DNA of 30,000 nucleotides from Prorocentrum cordatum. Its lineage: Eukaryota > Sar > Dinophyceae > Prorocentrales > Prorocentraceae. The notes beneath the pieces were generated by a model. That model worked only from the letters and a program-made list of their open reading frames with translations. It was not told where the DNA came from and ran no database searches. The translations under genes and the position numbers were made by a program. The DNA lies in the NCBI GenBank assembly GCA_963575745.1, contig CAUYUJ010009548.1, positions 1 through 30,000 of the forward strand. The letters run 5' to 3'. This document shows, piece after piece, positions 1 through 8,810 of this stretch (positions are counted from its first letter, which is position 1; every line of letters begins with the position of its first letter).

Positions 1-32
1 TTGTTTGTTGTTGTTGTTGTTTGTTGTCGTCG
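1..32. repeat. TTG/TTGT microsatellite
   Basis: Short run of TTG and TTTG at the window edge. It runs straight into the CCACCCGCGA repeat, with no coding signal. Confidence 0.8.
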
Positions 33-299
33 TCCCACCCGCAACCCGCCCCGCGACCCACCCGCGACCCACCCCGCGACCCACCCCGCGACCCACCCGC
101 GACCCACCCGCGACCCACCCGCGACCCACCCCGCGACCCACCCCGCGACCACCCCGCGACCCACCCCGCGACCCACCCCGCGACCCACCCCGCGACCCGC
201 CCGCGGCCCACCCGCGACCCACCCGCGACCCACCCGCGACCCACCCGCGACCCACCCGCGACCTACCCCGCGACCCACCCGCGACCCACCTTCGACCCA
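33..299. repeat. 10-11 bp tandem repeat, consensus CGACCCACCC(C)G
   Basis: About 25 head-to-tail copies of a 10-11 bp C-rich unit. Units differ mainly by one extra C, so the period alternates. All three forward frames are open through it, giving Pro/Thr/Arg-rich translations that reflect the repeat and not a protein. Confidence 0.9.
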
Positions 300-730
300 A
301 ACCACGTTCAAGGTACAAACCACAATTTTCGGTGCCTGCGGCGGGCTTTTTTGCATTCCTTCCAAGTGGAGAGCCCGCGACACATCCCGTGACCAACTCG
401 CGACCAACCCGCGACCCAAACCACGTTCAGGGTGCAAACCACAGGTTTCGGCGCCTGCGGCGGGCATATTTTGCATTCGTTTCAGGTGGAGAGCCCGCGG
501 CCCACCCGCGACCACGTACAGGGTACAAACCACATTTTCGGCGCCTGCGGCGGGCATCCGTTGCATTCGTTCCCTGTGGAGAACCCGCGGCCCACCCGCG
601 ACCCAAACCTCGTTCCGTGTACGAACCATTTTTTTGGCGCTTGCGGCGGGCTGCTTTTGCATTCCTTCCAGGTGGAGGTGGAGAGCCCGCGACCCACCCG
701 CGACCTAAACCACGTTCACTGAACAAACCA
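300..730. repeat. 90-120 bp tandem repeat, four copies
   Basis: Four copies share the blocks CCACGTTC, GGTACAAACCAC, GCCTGCGGCGGG, TTGCATTC and GTGGAGAGCCCGCG. The core GC(C/T)TGCGGCGGG starts near 334, 453, 543 and 639. The unit length varies because a short CGACCCACC-type repeat inside each unit varies in copy number, which suggests this array and the preceding 10-bp repeat are related. Confidence 0.85.
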
Positions 731-901
731 ATGCCGCACAAGCGCGGCGGCGGATTCTTGCATGCCGTCTGAGCCCGCAAGGACCTCTTCACGCCCCGCA
801 CATCCACGCCAGCCCGTCCAGCAACTTTGCCCTGGCGAGTTGCCTTGATCAGAGAAGGCGGGGAGCATAAAGTGGAGAAAAAGGATTGCGTTGCAGTTAT
901 C
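731..901. other. Short unique stretch, nothing recognised
   Basis: About 170 bp of ordinary composition between two repeat arrays. No motif, RNA or coding signal was recognised. Confidence 0.5.
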
Positions 902-1320
902 TTGGGAAAGGAGGGGGAGGCAGGATGAGTAAACAGGGGACGAGGATAACGTGGAAGAAGAGAGGATGTAAGGAGAACGTGGAGAAAGAAAAGGAGGAGG
1001 AGCAGGAGGACGAGGGGGAGGAGGGGGAGGAGGGGGAGGAGGAGGACGAGGAGGGGGAGGATGGGGAGGATGATGATGATGGGCGACAATGGGAGGACGA
1101 TGATGGAGGCCGATGAGGGGGAGGACGACAATGGGAGGACCATGATGAAAAGACGAGGGGGGGAGAGGGAGGACGAGGAAAAAGGGGAGGAGGAGGAGGA
1201 GGAGGAGGACGAGGTGGAGGAGGAGGATGACGATGACGATGAGGACGAGGAAGAGGAGGAGGAGAAGGAGGAGGAAGAGGAGGAGAAGGAGGAGGAGGAG
1301 GAGGAGGAGGTGGAGGAGAG
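902..1320. repeat. Purine-rich GGA/GAG tract
   Basis: About 420 bp, almost all purine on the plus strand, built from GGA/GAG triplets with interspersed GAC and GAT. It is one of at least seven such tracts in the window. Plus-strand frames read as poly-Glu/Asp and minus-strand frames as poly-Ser/Leu/Pro. It could form triplex or other unusual structures, but nothing shows that it is expressed. Confidence 0.9.
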
Positions 1321-1600
1321 CGCCATCGACAAGGAAGGTGGGGGCCACGAGGTCCGCCGGCTCGACGACGCCCGCGTCGCCCGCGCCCGCCCCCTCACTC
1401 TTATCCGCAATTGCGGGGTGTTACGTATCATGTCTGGATTGATGATCGCTGAAATGATACATGCGAGAATGATGCTGCTGGCCGTTGCCCCGCCGATACC
1501 GCTGGTGACGCCGGTCAAGCCTTGGGAGCCTGAGTACCCTAAGGGCGTCGAGAAACTGCTACCCCTGCCACGCTTTCCGAGCCTGGACCGTATAGAGACC
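1321..1600. other. Unique stretch with unassigned open frames on both strands
   Basis: This 280-bp stretch is not repetitive. On the plus strand the acidic frame from the GGA tract continues through a segment reading MSGLMIAEMIHARMMLL and stops near 1603. On the minus strand, from 1518, a frame begins MTGVTSGIGGATASSIILAC, which includes a hydrophobic segment. Neither matches a family I recognise and I cannot say which strand, if either, is coding. The minus strand is slightly favoured only because the recognisable genes of the window lie on that strand. Confidence 0.3.
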
Positions 1601-3880
1601 TAGCTCAGGGTCCGCGTCGAGAAACTGCCACCCCTGCCACACTTCGTATAGAGACCGCGCTCAGAGACCACCCCCTGCGCACTCCCTCTGGTGTCGAAAA
1701 ACCGCCACCCCTGCCACACTTTCCGAGCCTGGACCGTATGAAGACCGCGCTCAGAACCCCCTCCCCTTGCGCACCCCCTCTGGTGTCAAGAAACTGCCAC
1801 CCCTGCCGCACTTTCCAAGCCTGGACTGTATAGAGACCGCGCTAAGAGACCACTTCCTGCGTTCTGGACGCCCTACACTCTGAGAGACCCCACCCCCTGC
1901 GCACACCCTCTGGAGTCGAGACGGTGCCACGCCTACTATCTCCTGGACGAGAGGCGCGCGTAGCGCCCGCGCTCAGCGACCACCCCCTGCGCATCCCCTC
2001 TGGTGTCGAGCAAGTGCCACGCCAACTATGCCCTGGGCGAGAGGCGCGCGTAGCGGGCGAACTCACGGTCCACCCCCTGCGCGCCGGCCCTGGTGTCGTG
2101 AACGTGCCACGCAAGCTATGCCCTTGACGCGAGGCGCGCGTAGCGGGCGAGCTCAGGGACCACCCCCTGCTCATCCCCTCTGGTGTCGAACAAGTGCCAC
2201 GCCTGCTATGCCCTGGATGAGAGGCGCGCATAGGGGCCGCGGTGAGAGACCACCCCCTGCGCACCCCCTCTGGTGTCGAGAAAGTGCCACATCTGCGGTG
2301 CCTGGACGAGAGGCGCGCGTAGCGGCCGCAGTGAGAGACCACCCTCTGCACACCCCCTCTGGTGTCGAGAAAGTGCCACATCTGCGGTGCCTGGACGAAA
2401 GGCGCGCGTAGCGGCCGCGGTGAGAGACCACCCCGTGCGCACCCCCTCTAGTTTCGAGAAAGTGCCACGCCTGCGGTTCCTGGACGAGAGGCGCGCATAG
2501 CGGCCGCGGTGAGAGACCACCCCCTACGCACCCCTTGTGGTGTCGAGAAAGTGCCAAGCCTGCGGTGCCTGGGCGAGAGGCGCGCATAGCGGCCGCGCTC
2601 AGCGACCACCCCCTGCGCAACCCCTCAGGTGTCGAAACAAGTGCCACCGCCTGCGGTTGCTGGTCGAGAAGCGTCGCACAGTCGGCCCGGTGGACAGACA
2701 CCCCTCCGCACTCCCTTCTGATGTCGAGAAAATGCCGCGCCCTGGCGGTTGCTGGACGAGGAATCGCGCGTAGCGGCCGCGTGAGGACCACCCCACTGGC
2801 ACTTTCCCCCTCTGGTGTCGAGAAATGCTGCGCCCTGCTGCGCCTGGGACGAGAGGCGCGCATAGTGGCGAGGAGAGGACCACCCCCTGCGCCACCGCAC
2901 CCCCTCTGGTGTCGGAGTAGTGCAACAGCAATGCGGTACCTGGACGAGCGCGCTATGGGCCGCGTGAGAGACCACCCCCTGCGCAGCCCCTCAGGTGTCG
3001 AGAAGTGCCACCCGCCTGCGGTGCTGGACGAGGAAGGCGCGCATAGAGACAGCGGTGACAGAACACCCCCTGCCGCACAGCCCTATGGTGACGAGAAACA
3101 TGGTCACCCTTGCGGTGCCTGACGAGAGGCGCACAATAAAGCGGCCGCGGGTGAGAGACCCCCCCTGCGCACTCTCTCTGGTGTCGAGAAAGTGTTGCGC
3201 CTGCTTGTGCTACGAAGAGGCGCGCATAGCGGCCGCAGTGAGAAACCACCCCTGCCGCACCGCACCCCCTCTGGTGTCGAGTAAGTGCAACGCATGCGGT
3301 ACCTGGACGAAAGGCGCGCATAGGGGCCGCGGTGAGAGACCACCCCCTGCGCACCCCCTCAGGTGTCGAGAAAGTGCCACGCCTGCCGTGCCCCGGACGA
3401 GAGGCGCGCATAGCCGTCGCGGTGAGAGACCACCGTCTGCGCACCCCTTCTATTGTTGAGAACGTGCAACGCCTGCTATGCATGGACGAGAGGCGCGCAT
3501 AGCGGCCGCGGTGAGAGACCACCCCCTGCGCACCGAAAATGCCGCGCCTGCTATGCCTGGACGAGAGGCGCGCGTAGCGGCCGCGGTGAGAGACCACCCC
3601 CTGCGCACCCCCTCTGGTGTCGAGAAATTGCCGCGCCTACTGTGCCTGGATGAGAGGCGCGCGTAGCGGCCGCGGTGAAAGACCACCCCCTGCGCACCCC
3701 CTCTAGTGTCAAGAACGTGCCACACCTGCTGTGCCTGGACGAGAGGCGCGCATACCGGACGCGGTGAGAGACCACTCCCTGCGCACCCCATCTGGTGTCG
3801 AGAAAGTGCCACGCCTGCTGCGCCTTGCGCCATGGCCCGCATAGACGCCGCGCTCGGGGACCAGCGCACCCCCTGTGGTG
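1601..3880. repeat. 89-bp satellite, about 25 copies
   Basis: A long head-to-tail array. Consensus blocks are GAGAGACCACCCCCTGCGCA, CCCCTCTGGTGTCGAGAA, GTGCCACGCCTGC and TGGACGAGAGGCGCGC. The GAGAGACC block recurs at 2244, 2333 and 2422, giving an 89-bp period. Copies before about 2150 and between 2640 and 3250 are the most diverged and carry indels. The middle (2170-2600) and the right end (3300-3830) are the most uniform, as expected of local homogenisation. Many overlapping frames of 60-230 codons come from this array and none looks like a gene. Confidence 0.93.
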
Positions 3881-4034
3881 TCGAGGAAATTGAATTTGTC
3901 AGCGAAATATCCTCACCCCCTGCGGGTCGCGCTGTGCTATGCTGTGCTGTGCTATGCTATGCTATGCTTTGTGTGCGCTGTGTGCTGTGCTGAGCTGTGC
4001 TCTGCTGCGCTGTGGTGCGCTGTGCTGTGTGACG
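3881..4034. repeat. Pentamer repeat GCTGT/GCTAT
   Basis: From about 3930 the plus strand is a run of GCTGT, GCTAT and related pentamers. It lies directly after the last 89-bp satellite copy and a short unique linker. Confidence 0.85.
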
Positions 4035-4264
4035 CGGGAGAGGGTGTGACTGAGGAACGCGGGTGACGCGGGTGAGAAGAAAACCAGAACCCCACGAAAC
4101 ATGTGGGGAACAACGCCAAGCAATATGCCTCTGCAAGAGGAAGTGTTCCCTGATTGATGTCGCGCGAGGTTGAACATGTCTTATCCCTCTCCCTTATCAT
4201 CATCCTCCGCATCCTCCTTCAACTTGAGTGAAAACGAGGCCAACGACCGGCGCTGCGTAGAGAT

Positions 4265-5326
4265 TCAGGCGGCCTCCAGCGGCACTGCCGTCGCCGTAGA
4301 CGTTCCTGGCGATCCTCGCGAGCGGAAGCTGGAGAGACACGATCCCCTAAAGGCCGCCAACATCTCGGCCACCCATCGTCGCGCCTCACGCTGCGCGAAG
4401 CGCGAGGCGATCTTATCTTCACGCTCCAGCATTGCCCTGTGGAGAAGGGCGACTCTCGATCCGACGAAGCGAAGCGCGAGTGTGTTAGCACCACTGCTGG
4501 TGCCCTTCATGTCGCCGATGCACCGGCGATGCGGTGCAATCTTAGGGAGAAAACAATCTACGGATACCGCTACTCCCCGGACCTCTCCTGGGGTGCGCTC
4601 TGACCAGGACCTCCAGGCGAGTCCGGCGGTGGCGACGAAGGCCTCCCAGGAGGCCCAAAGAGGGGAAAACGAGGGAGGGGTGGGGGTACGGGCACCTCCT
4701 CCTCCTCCTCCTCCTCCTCCTCCCTCCTCCCTCCTCCTCCTCCTCTTCCGCGGGTCCTCCTCCCCTGCCTCCTCCTCCTCCTCCTCCTCCTCCTCCGCCA
4801 GGGCCTCCTCCTCCTCCTCCTCCTCCTCGTTTCCTCCTCCTCCTCCTCCTCTGAGATCTGGGGGCCTCCATCTCCGCCACACTCTGCACGTCTGCCTCCC
4901 AGGCTTGCGCCATGGCCCGGCGGCGCGCACGGAGGGGGCGGCGCGAGGGGGACGGCCTCCGGAGGCCCGAGGAGGCAGCGGCCTTCTCAGAGGCCATCCC
5001 GGCGCCTCGAAGACCGCCTTATAGGAGCCTCCAGGCCCCGCGAAGAGCGCCTCTGCCTTCGGAGAGGCACCCCGCCTCCTCAGGGCACCCCCCTCGCGCC
5101 ACCCCGTTCTGCGCGCCGCCGGAGTGGTGCAGTGAACTGGGCCAAACGGCGGGCACCACGACACAGCTCCGACAGCCCCAAGGAAGACCCATGAGATACC
5201 CACAAGTCGACAGGATCCTATAAGGCCACCGCTCGGGTGGTGCAGAAGCTTAAGGGGACCATAATCGTCGTGGCCTCGCGTCGGGCTGGCCAATTGTATG
5301 TATGTGGGTGTGTATACATGGACCAA
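4265..5326 (-). CDS. Unassigned minus-strand open frame spanning a GGA tract (353 codons)
   Basis: A frame stays open on the minus strand from about 5326 to a stop at 4265. It crosses a CCT tract (4697-4850) that reads as Glu- and Gly-rich sequence. The last 100 codons lie in unique DNA and look most protein-like. They include the helix-forming segment ALLHRAMLEREDKIASRFAQ, followed by REARRWVAEMLAAF, near 4350-4440, and end in VPLEAA. A second minus frame over 4856-4915 reads MAQAWEADVQSVAEMEAPRS just before the GGA tract, so the true exon structure may switch frames there. No family is recognised. Low-complexity sequence makes open frames likely by chance, and a plus-strand frame (4170-5024) is also open across much of the region. 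Treat as a hypothetical exon. Confidence 0.3.
   Translation of the reverse strand: MVHVYTPTYIQLASPTRGHDDYGPLKLLHHPSGGLIGSCRLVGISWVFLGAVGAVSWCPPFGPVHCTTPAARRTGWREGGALRRRGASPKAEALFAGPGGSYKAVFEAPGWPLRRPLPPRASGGRPPRAAPSVRAAGPWRKPGRQTCRVWRRWRPPDLRGGGGGGNEEEEEEEEALAEEEEEEEEEAGEEDPRKRRRRREEGGGGGGGGGGARTPTPPSFSPLWASWEAFVATAGLAWRSWSERTPGEVRGVAVSVDCFLPKIAPHRRCIGDMKGTSSGANTLALRFVGSRVALLHRAMLEREDKIASRFAQREARRWVAEMLAAFRGSCLSSFRSRGSPGTSTATAVPLEAA
4695..4856. repeat. CCT trinucleotide tract
   Basis: About 160 bp of CCT triplets on the plus strand (GGA on the minus strand), interrupted by CGCGGGTCC and GCCAGGGCC. It lies between two unique stretches that are both open on the minus strand. Confidence 0.9.
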
Positions 5327-5565
5327 TACATGTAGCTGTGTATATGTGGAACCAGCTCACGAATCATTAATGATCCTTTCTCTTTCACTCTCTCTCTCTC
5401 TCTCTTTCGTTCTCGCTCTATCGCTCGATCTGAATGTGTATATGTATATAGAGATGTAAAGCGTATATTTACTAGTGTGTAGATATACACAGGTAAATGT
5501 ACTGTGTATGCATATATATATATATAAATATATATCTATATATATACACACGATTGCCCCCCACC
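5280..5565. repeat. AT-rich microsatellite cluster (TATG, CT, TA)
   Basis: Three simple-sequence blocks lie next to each other: TATGTGTATA-like DNA (5290-5350), a CT run (5385-5411), and alternating TA with TATATC (5435-5555). Composition is sharply more AT-rich than the neighbours. Confidence 0.85.
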
Positions 5566-5857
5566 ACCAGCACCCCAAACTACGTTACGTATGCGGCAAC
5601 AGGGCTCTATATTATGATATATTATGATCCCCATCACCCTCATCCTCGCCTTCCTCTGGGTCCTCATCCGTCTCATCTCCACCCTTTTCGCCGTCATTAC
5701 CTCGCATTCCGAGGCCGAAGGAACAGTCAAAGATTATTGAGGAAACTTGCAATAGCCCTGCTGAACCTTCAGGCTGGATGCGCATCCGTAGCGGGCGTTT
5801 CCCCAAAAATGGCGGCGGTCCCATTCAAAAGCTTACAGCGCATCTTCTTCTGGCCAT
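5566..5857. other. Unique spacer, no gene recognised
   Basis: Roughly 290 bp of non-repetitive DNA with CATCCTC/CATCCG triplet bias near 5630-5690. Several short frames are open. None has a recognisable motif. Confidence 0.4.
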
Positions 5858-5973
5858 CGCTCGGACGTCCATGCCCTGTGTTTTTGTTCGGCTTCGTGCG
5901 TGGGTTTTCTCGCAGGATGATCCAGGATGCTCCTTAAGAATCCCCGCCGAGAAAACGTGCACACGTCCGAGCG
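5858..5973. mobile_element. Small TIR element, copy 1 (116 bp)
   Basis: The ends are inverted copies of CGCTCGGACGT (5858-5868 and 5963-5973). A second, diverged copy lies at 23434-23545 with the same ends and the same internal block GATGATCCAGGATGCTCCT. The short length, inverted ends and dispersed copies fit a MITE-like or introner-like element. No transposase is present, so it would be non-autonomous. The minus-strand reading frame is partly conserved between the copies (EHPGSS and VRAMA in both). Confidence 0.55.
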
Positions 5974-6126
5974 ACACCAAGTCTCTGAAGCAGTCTCGAC
6001 TCAACATGGCGGGCTGCGCTCCGGAATCGGGCGCCCCGCGCGCCCTCCCTGGCGCGCCCCCGGCCCAGCACCCGCAAGCGCTCCCGGGCGCGGGCGCAGG
6101 CGCTTCCACGCGCGCGCCTCCTGGCG

Positions 6127-6183
6127 TTTCCGGGGCGGGGCGTTCGCGTGCGCTAAGCGCACGCGAACGCCCCGCCCCGGAAA
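6127..6183. repeat. Perfect inverted repeat, 28-bp arms, 1-nt spacer
   Basis: Arm 6127-6154 and arm 6156-6183 are exact reverse complements around a single A at 6155. The outer end is TTTCCGGGGCGG and the inner end GTGCGCT. The element is too symmetrical to be chance and would extrude as a hairpin or cruciform. Confidence 0.92.
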
Positions 6184-6219
6184 GCTTGTTTTTTGGGCGC
6201 CCAGGGGGGGGAAAAAAAA

Positions 6220-6276
6220 CGCCGGAGGGAGGGAAGCGCCCAGAGAAGTTCTCTGGGCGCTTCCCCCCCTCCGGCG
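6220..6276. repeat. Near-perfect inverted repeat, 28-bp arms, 1-nt spacer
   Basis: Arm 6220-6247 and arm 6249-6276 are reverse complements with one mismatch, around a single G at 6248. The outer end is CGCCGGAGGGAGG and the inner end CCCAGAGAA. Geometry is identical to the hairpin 36 bp to the left, although the sequence differs. Confidence 0.92.
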
Positions 6277-6579
6277 CTCGCAGGCGCCCGCGAGCGCTCG
6301 CGTGCGCTCCCAGGCGCTCGCAGGCGCTCTCGGGCGCCCCCTGCAGGGCACTCGCGGGCGCCCGCCGGGAGCTCCCGAGCGCAGGGGCGTGCAAGCTCGT
6401 GCGAAAAATACACGAGCGAAGGGGAACAGCCAACGACATTGCGGCGGGCTCGCCCACCAAAACCAATGAAAAATGCCGGCGGCGGGGGAAGGGGGAGCCC
6501 ATTCGGTACTGCAGTGAGCACCGAAGAAACCGGGGTGATGGAACCCAAATCCGCCGCCTCTTAGACGGGTGGAGGAAGC

Positions 6580-6582
6580 TGT

Positions 6583-6623
<41 letters not shown>

Positions 6624-6650
6624 TTCGTCGTCGTCGTCGTCGTCGTCGTC
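6580..6650. repeat. GTC/TCG trinucleotide microsatellite
   Basis: About 23 GTC triplets with one CTT interruption near 6622. Confidence 0.95.
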
Positions 6651-6860
6651 AAAGTTGAAGCACAGAAAAGGGAACGCCGTAGTTAAATCGAAGGGAAGCC
6701 CCTCCCCTGTATCCCCTGCCGGAAGGTGGGGGGTGGGGTGGGGGAGATGCGGGGAGGGGGGGTCCTGGGTCAGGATGCCGCCCCCCCCCCCCCGGGCTGG
6801 GGTCCCGGCCAGTCCAGGGGGGAGGGGTTCGCCAGCGGGCCCGGGGTCCCAAAGGAGCTC
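6651..6860. repeat. G-rich low-complexity stretch
   Basis: Runs of GGGG and GGTGGGG on the plus strand from about 6725, with a run of 14 C near 6781. Several G-runs lie close enough together for G-quadruplex folding. No coding signal was seen. Confidence 0.6.
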
Positions 6861-7440
6861 CCATTTTCAGGGTCGGCTGCACCAGCCGTAAAACCTTGTC
6901 AAACATCCAAAGATGTTACATAATGCTGGACCCGAAGCAACCCACAAGAAAGCCAAGTGGAGGCCACAAGCACCTCGCAGAACCTTAAAGCGCCCCCAGA
7001 TCCCCAGAAAAGAATCCGAAAGGAATCCAAGTGGAACCCTGGGGATCCTCGGCGGCAAGATCCAAGCAACCCGTGGAACCACGGGAAGTCTGAATTAATC
7101 CTTACGAGGCCTTTCCGAATTCGTGAGAAAGCCTTATGGACCCCTACGGGCCCGTCATGCCTAGTACGAGCCGTATTCGCCCAAGGCTCACGAAATCGTG
7201 AGAGGGAAGCTTGCGGAATACTCCAGGGAAGCCCACAGAAATCCACGATGTCACTTAGAACGGCGCAAACATCTGATCAACAATACTTCCAGAGAGGATC
7301 TGGATAGGATTCGAGTGACTCAAATGATTATAATGGGATCTTACCCTGGCCTGCGTAGGACCTCGAGAGCAGCGGATCAGATCCTAGATCCAGAAAATTC
7401 GCGCTGGCTTTGGTTAGGCGTCTATCTGTTTTCGTCCGGA
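6861..7440. other. Unique 580-bp stretch, no gene recognised
   Basis: Non-repetitive DNA with lower GC than its neighbours. It contains one short perfect hairpin, CTCACGA-AA-TCGTGAG, at 7187-7202. Frames of about 115 codons are open on both strands (plus 6957-7307, minus 6899-7246), with no recognisable domain in either. Confidence 0.4.
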
Positions 7441-7745
7441 ACGGAGCACGCGTCAGGTCCACAGGATGATCGCTGCCAAAGCCTGGGATGCCTGGGGAGC
7501 CCCCGGACGAAAAAGACATCGAGAAGAAGAGCCGAGACACCCCCCCGCGACGGACACGTTTTGGGGTGTCTCCCCCCTTCCGAATAGCCTGGGGCGGCCG
7601 AGGAGCCCTCGGAGGTCCAGGGAGAACGCCAGCACAACCACTGCAAAACCTCCGAGTGTCTTTTTTGTTGTCGTGCTTTCCCCCGCGGAGCCTGGAGACA
7701 TTTCTTGACATCATCAGCATCAACGATATAAACAGTTAAGCCTCC

Positions 7746-7810
7746 TCAGTCAGAGCTGTCAGAATCTGCCCTGGTCTTGACCTCCACAGGCCTGGCGCTC
7801 TCCTCCTCCA
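7746..7810 (-). CDS. Possible short terminal exon, acidic C-terminus
   Basis: On the minus strand a pyrimidine-rich run (CCCTCTCCTC, then CTTCTTTGTCGCTCCCGAG) is followed by an open segment reading VEEESARPVEVKTRADSDSS and a final D before a TGA at 7748-7746. A pyrimidine tract plus AG followed by a charged, ordinary-looking C-terminus is what a last exon would look like, and the strand matches the other genes. It is too short to identify and no upstream partner exon was found, so it may be chance. Confidence 0.22.
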
Positions 7811-7885
7811 CTCGGGAGCGACAAAGAAGGGGGTGTCCAAGAGGAGAGGGTGCAAATCATGACCGGCGGCATGTGCGCGGCCCAA

Positions 7886-8333
7886 CGGGGGGGCCAAGGA
7901 CGTAATGAAACAAGAAGAGGCGCCACGAAATCTGGGAAAATATCATGGCCCAAGCCATGATATCCACCCTCCCCTAGTCATCACCCCCCTCTTTGCCGCC
8001 CCCGATCCACAGGGGGCGGAAAAACGCCCGGAAAACTTCCATGTGATATTTTATGTGTTTTCCATGGTTCTTCCATTAAGTCGGGCCTGTCCCCCTACAG
8101 GCCGATTTTGGACGAAAAATTGGAAATACCCCAAAAATACAATAGAAATATTCAAAAATGGTCAAAAAAAATCGCCAGACTATTTTTTCACTATTTTTGA
8201 ATACTCCCCCTGTAAAGGGACAGACCCGACTTGATTCTTCCAAGGTTTCCCAAGGGAGCCTGCCGAGCGGGGAGGGGGGGTTCAGAGGTTCACCCTCCAA
8301 GATCTTTTGGGGTAACCGGAGATCCCCAGGAGA
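7886..8333. repeat. Duplicated 449-bp block, copy 1
   Basis: Nearly identical to 14350-14798 from CGGGGGGGCCA through GTAACCGGAGATCCCCAGGA. Differences are a few substitutions and small indels (for example in the AT-rich part near 8050). It contains a short perfect inverted repeat, ATATCATGGC / GCCATGATAT, at 7940-7963 and a 155-bp TIR element. The 9-bp ACCCGGGAC-type repeat begins just to its right, whereas in copy 2 that repeat lies to the left. Confidence 0.93.
8078..8232. mobile_element. 155-bp MITE-like TIR element, copy 1
   Basis: The left end AAGTCGGGCCTGTCCC is matched by an inverted right end GGGACAGACCCGACTT. The inverted match runs about 24 bp (AAGTCGGGYCTGTCCCYYTACAGG) with a few mismatches. 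The interior is AT-rich and itself partly palindromic (TATTCAAAAAT and ATTTTTGAATA). Length, terminal repeats and AT-rich interior fit a non-autonomous DNA element. No clear target-site duplication is visible. Confidence 0.65.
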
Positions 8334-8349
8334 GTTTCCTCTCCGGCTT

Positions 8350-8640
8350 CAGTCCGGGACACCCGGGACACTTGGGACACCCGGAGCACCCGGGACACCC
8401 GGCACCCCCGGGACACCCGGGACACCCAGGACACCCGGAGCACCCGGGACACCCGGGACCCCCCGGACACCCTGGAAACCCGAGACATTTGGGACACCCG
8501 GAGCTCCCGGAGCACCCGGGACACCTGGGACACCCGGAACACCCGGAATACCCGGGACATCCGGAACGCCCAGAGTACCCAGAGCACCCGGAGCACTGGG
8601 GACACCGGGAATACCCGGAGCCACAGCACGCGCGGAGCCA
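8350..8640. repeat. 9-bp tandem repeat, ACACCCGGG-type, copy 1
   Basis: About 30 copies of ACACCCGG(G/A) and variants. Because the unit is 9 bp, one forward frame reads Gly-Thr-Pro/Gly-Ala-Pro triplets resembling collagen, and the minus strand reads a Gly-Val-Pro type pattern. I take this as a by-product of period 9. Confidence 0.92.
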
Positions 8641-8777
8641 GAGCGCGGAACCACAACATTCGCTGTTTGCTGCTGCCGCGGCGTACACCCCCACCCACAC
8701 AATGGGGAGGTAGAGGGGAAGGGTTCTGTACACAATGCCAGCCACGGACGACAAGGGCTCCCGTTCGAGACTTTTCA

Positions 8778-8810
<33 letters not shown>

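Larger units (their letters stand above)
6000..6420. repeat. Degenerate GCGCTCGC/GGCGCC-rich repeat
   Basis: A GC-dominated stretch built from variants of CAGGCGCTCGC, with many short palindromes. Two much longer hairpins lie inside it and are listed separately. Frames on both strands are open and Arg/Ala/Pro-rich because of composition. Confidence 0.75.

Noticed and set aside
1601-3880. CRISPR-like array
   Set aside because: Units of 89 bp are contiguous, with no unique spacers between conserved repeats. The same applies to the 77-, 90- and 43/49-bp arrays.
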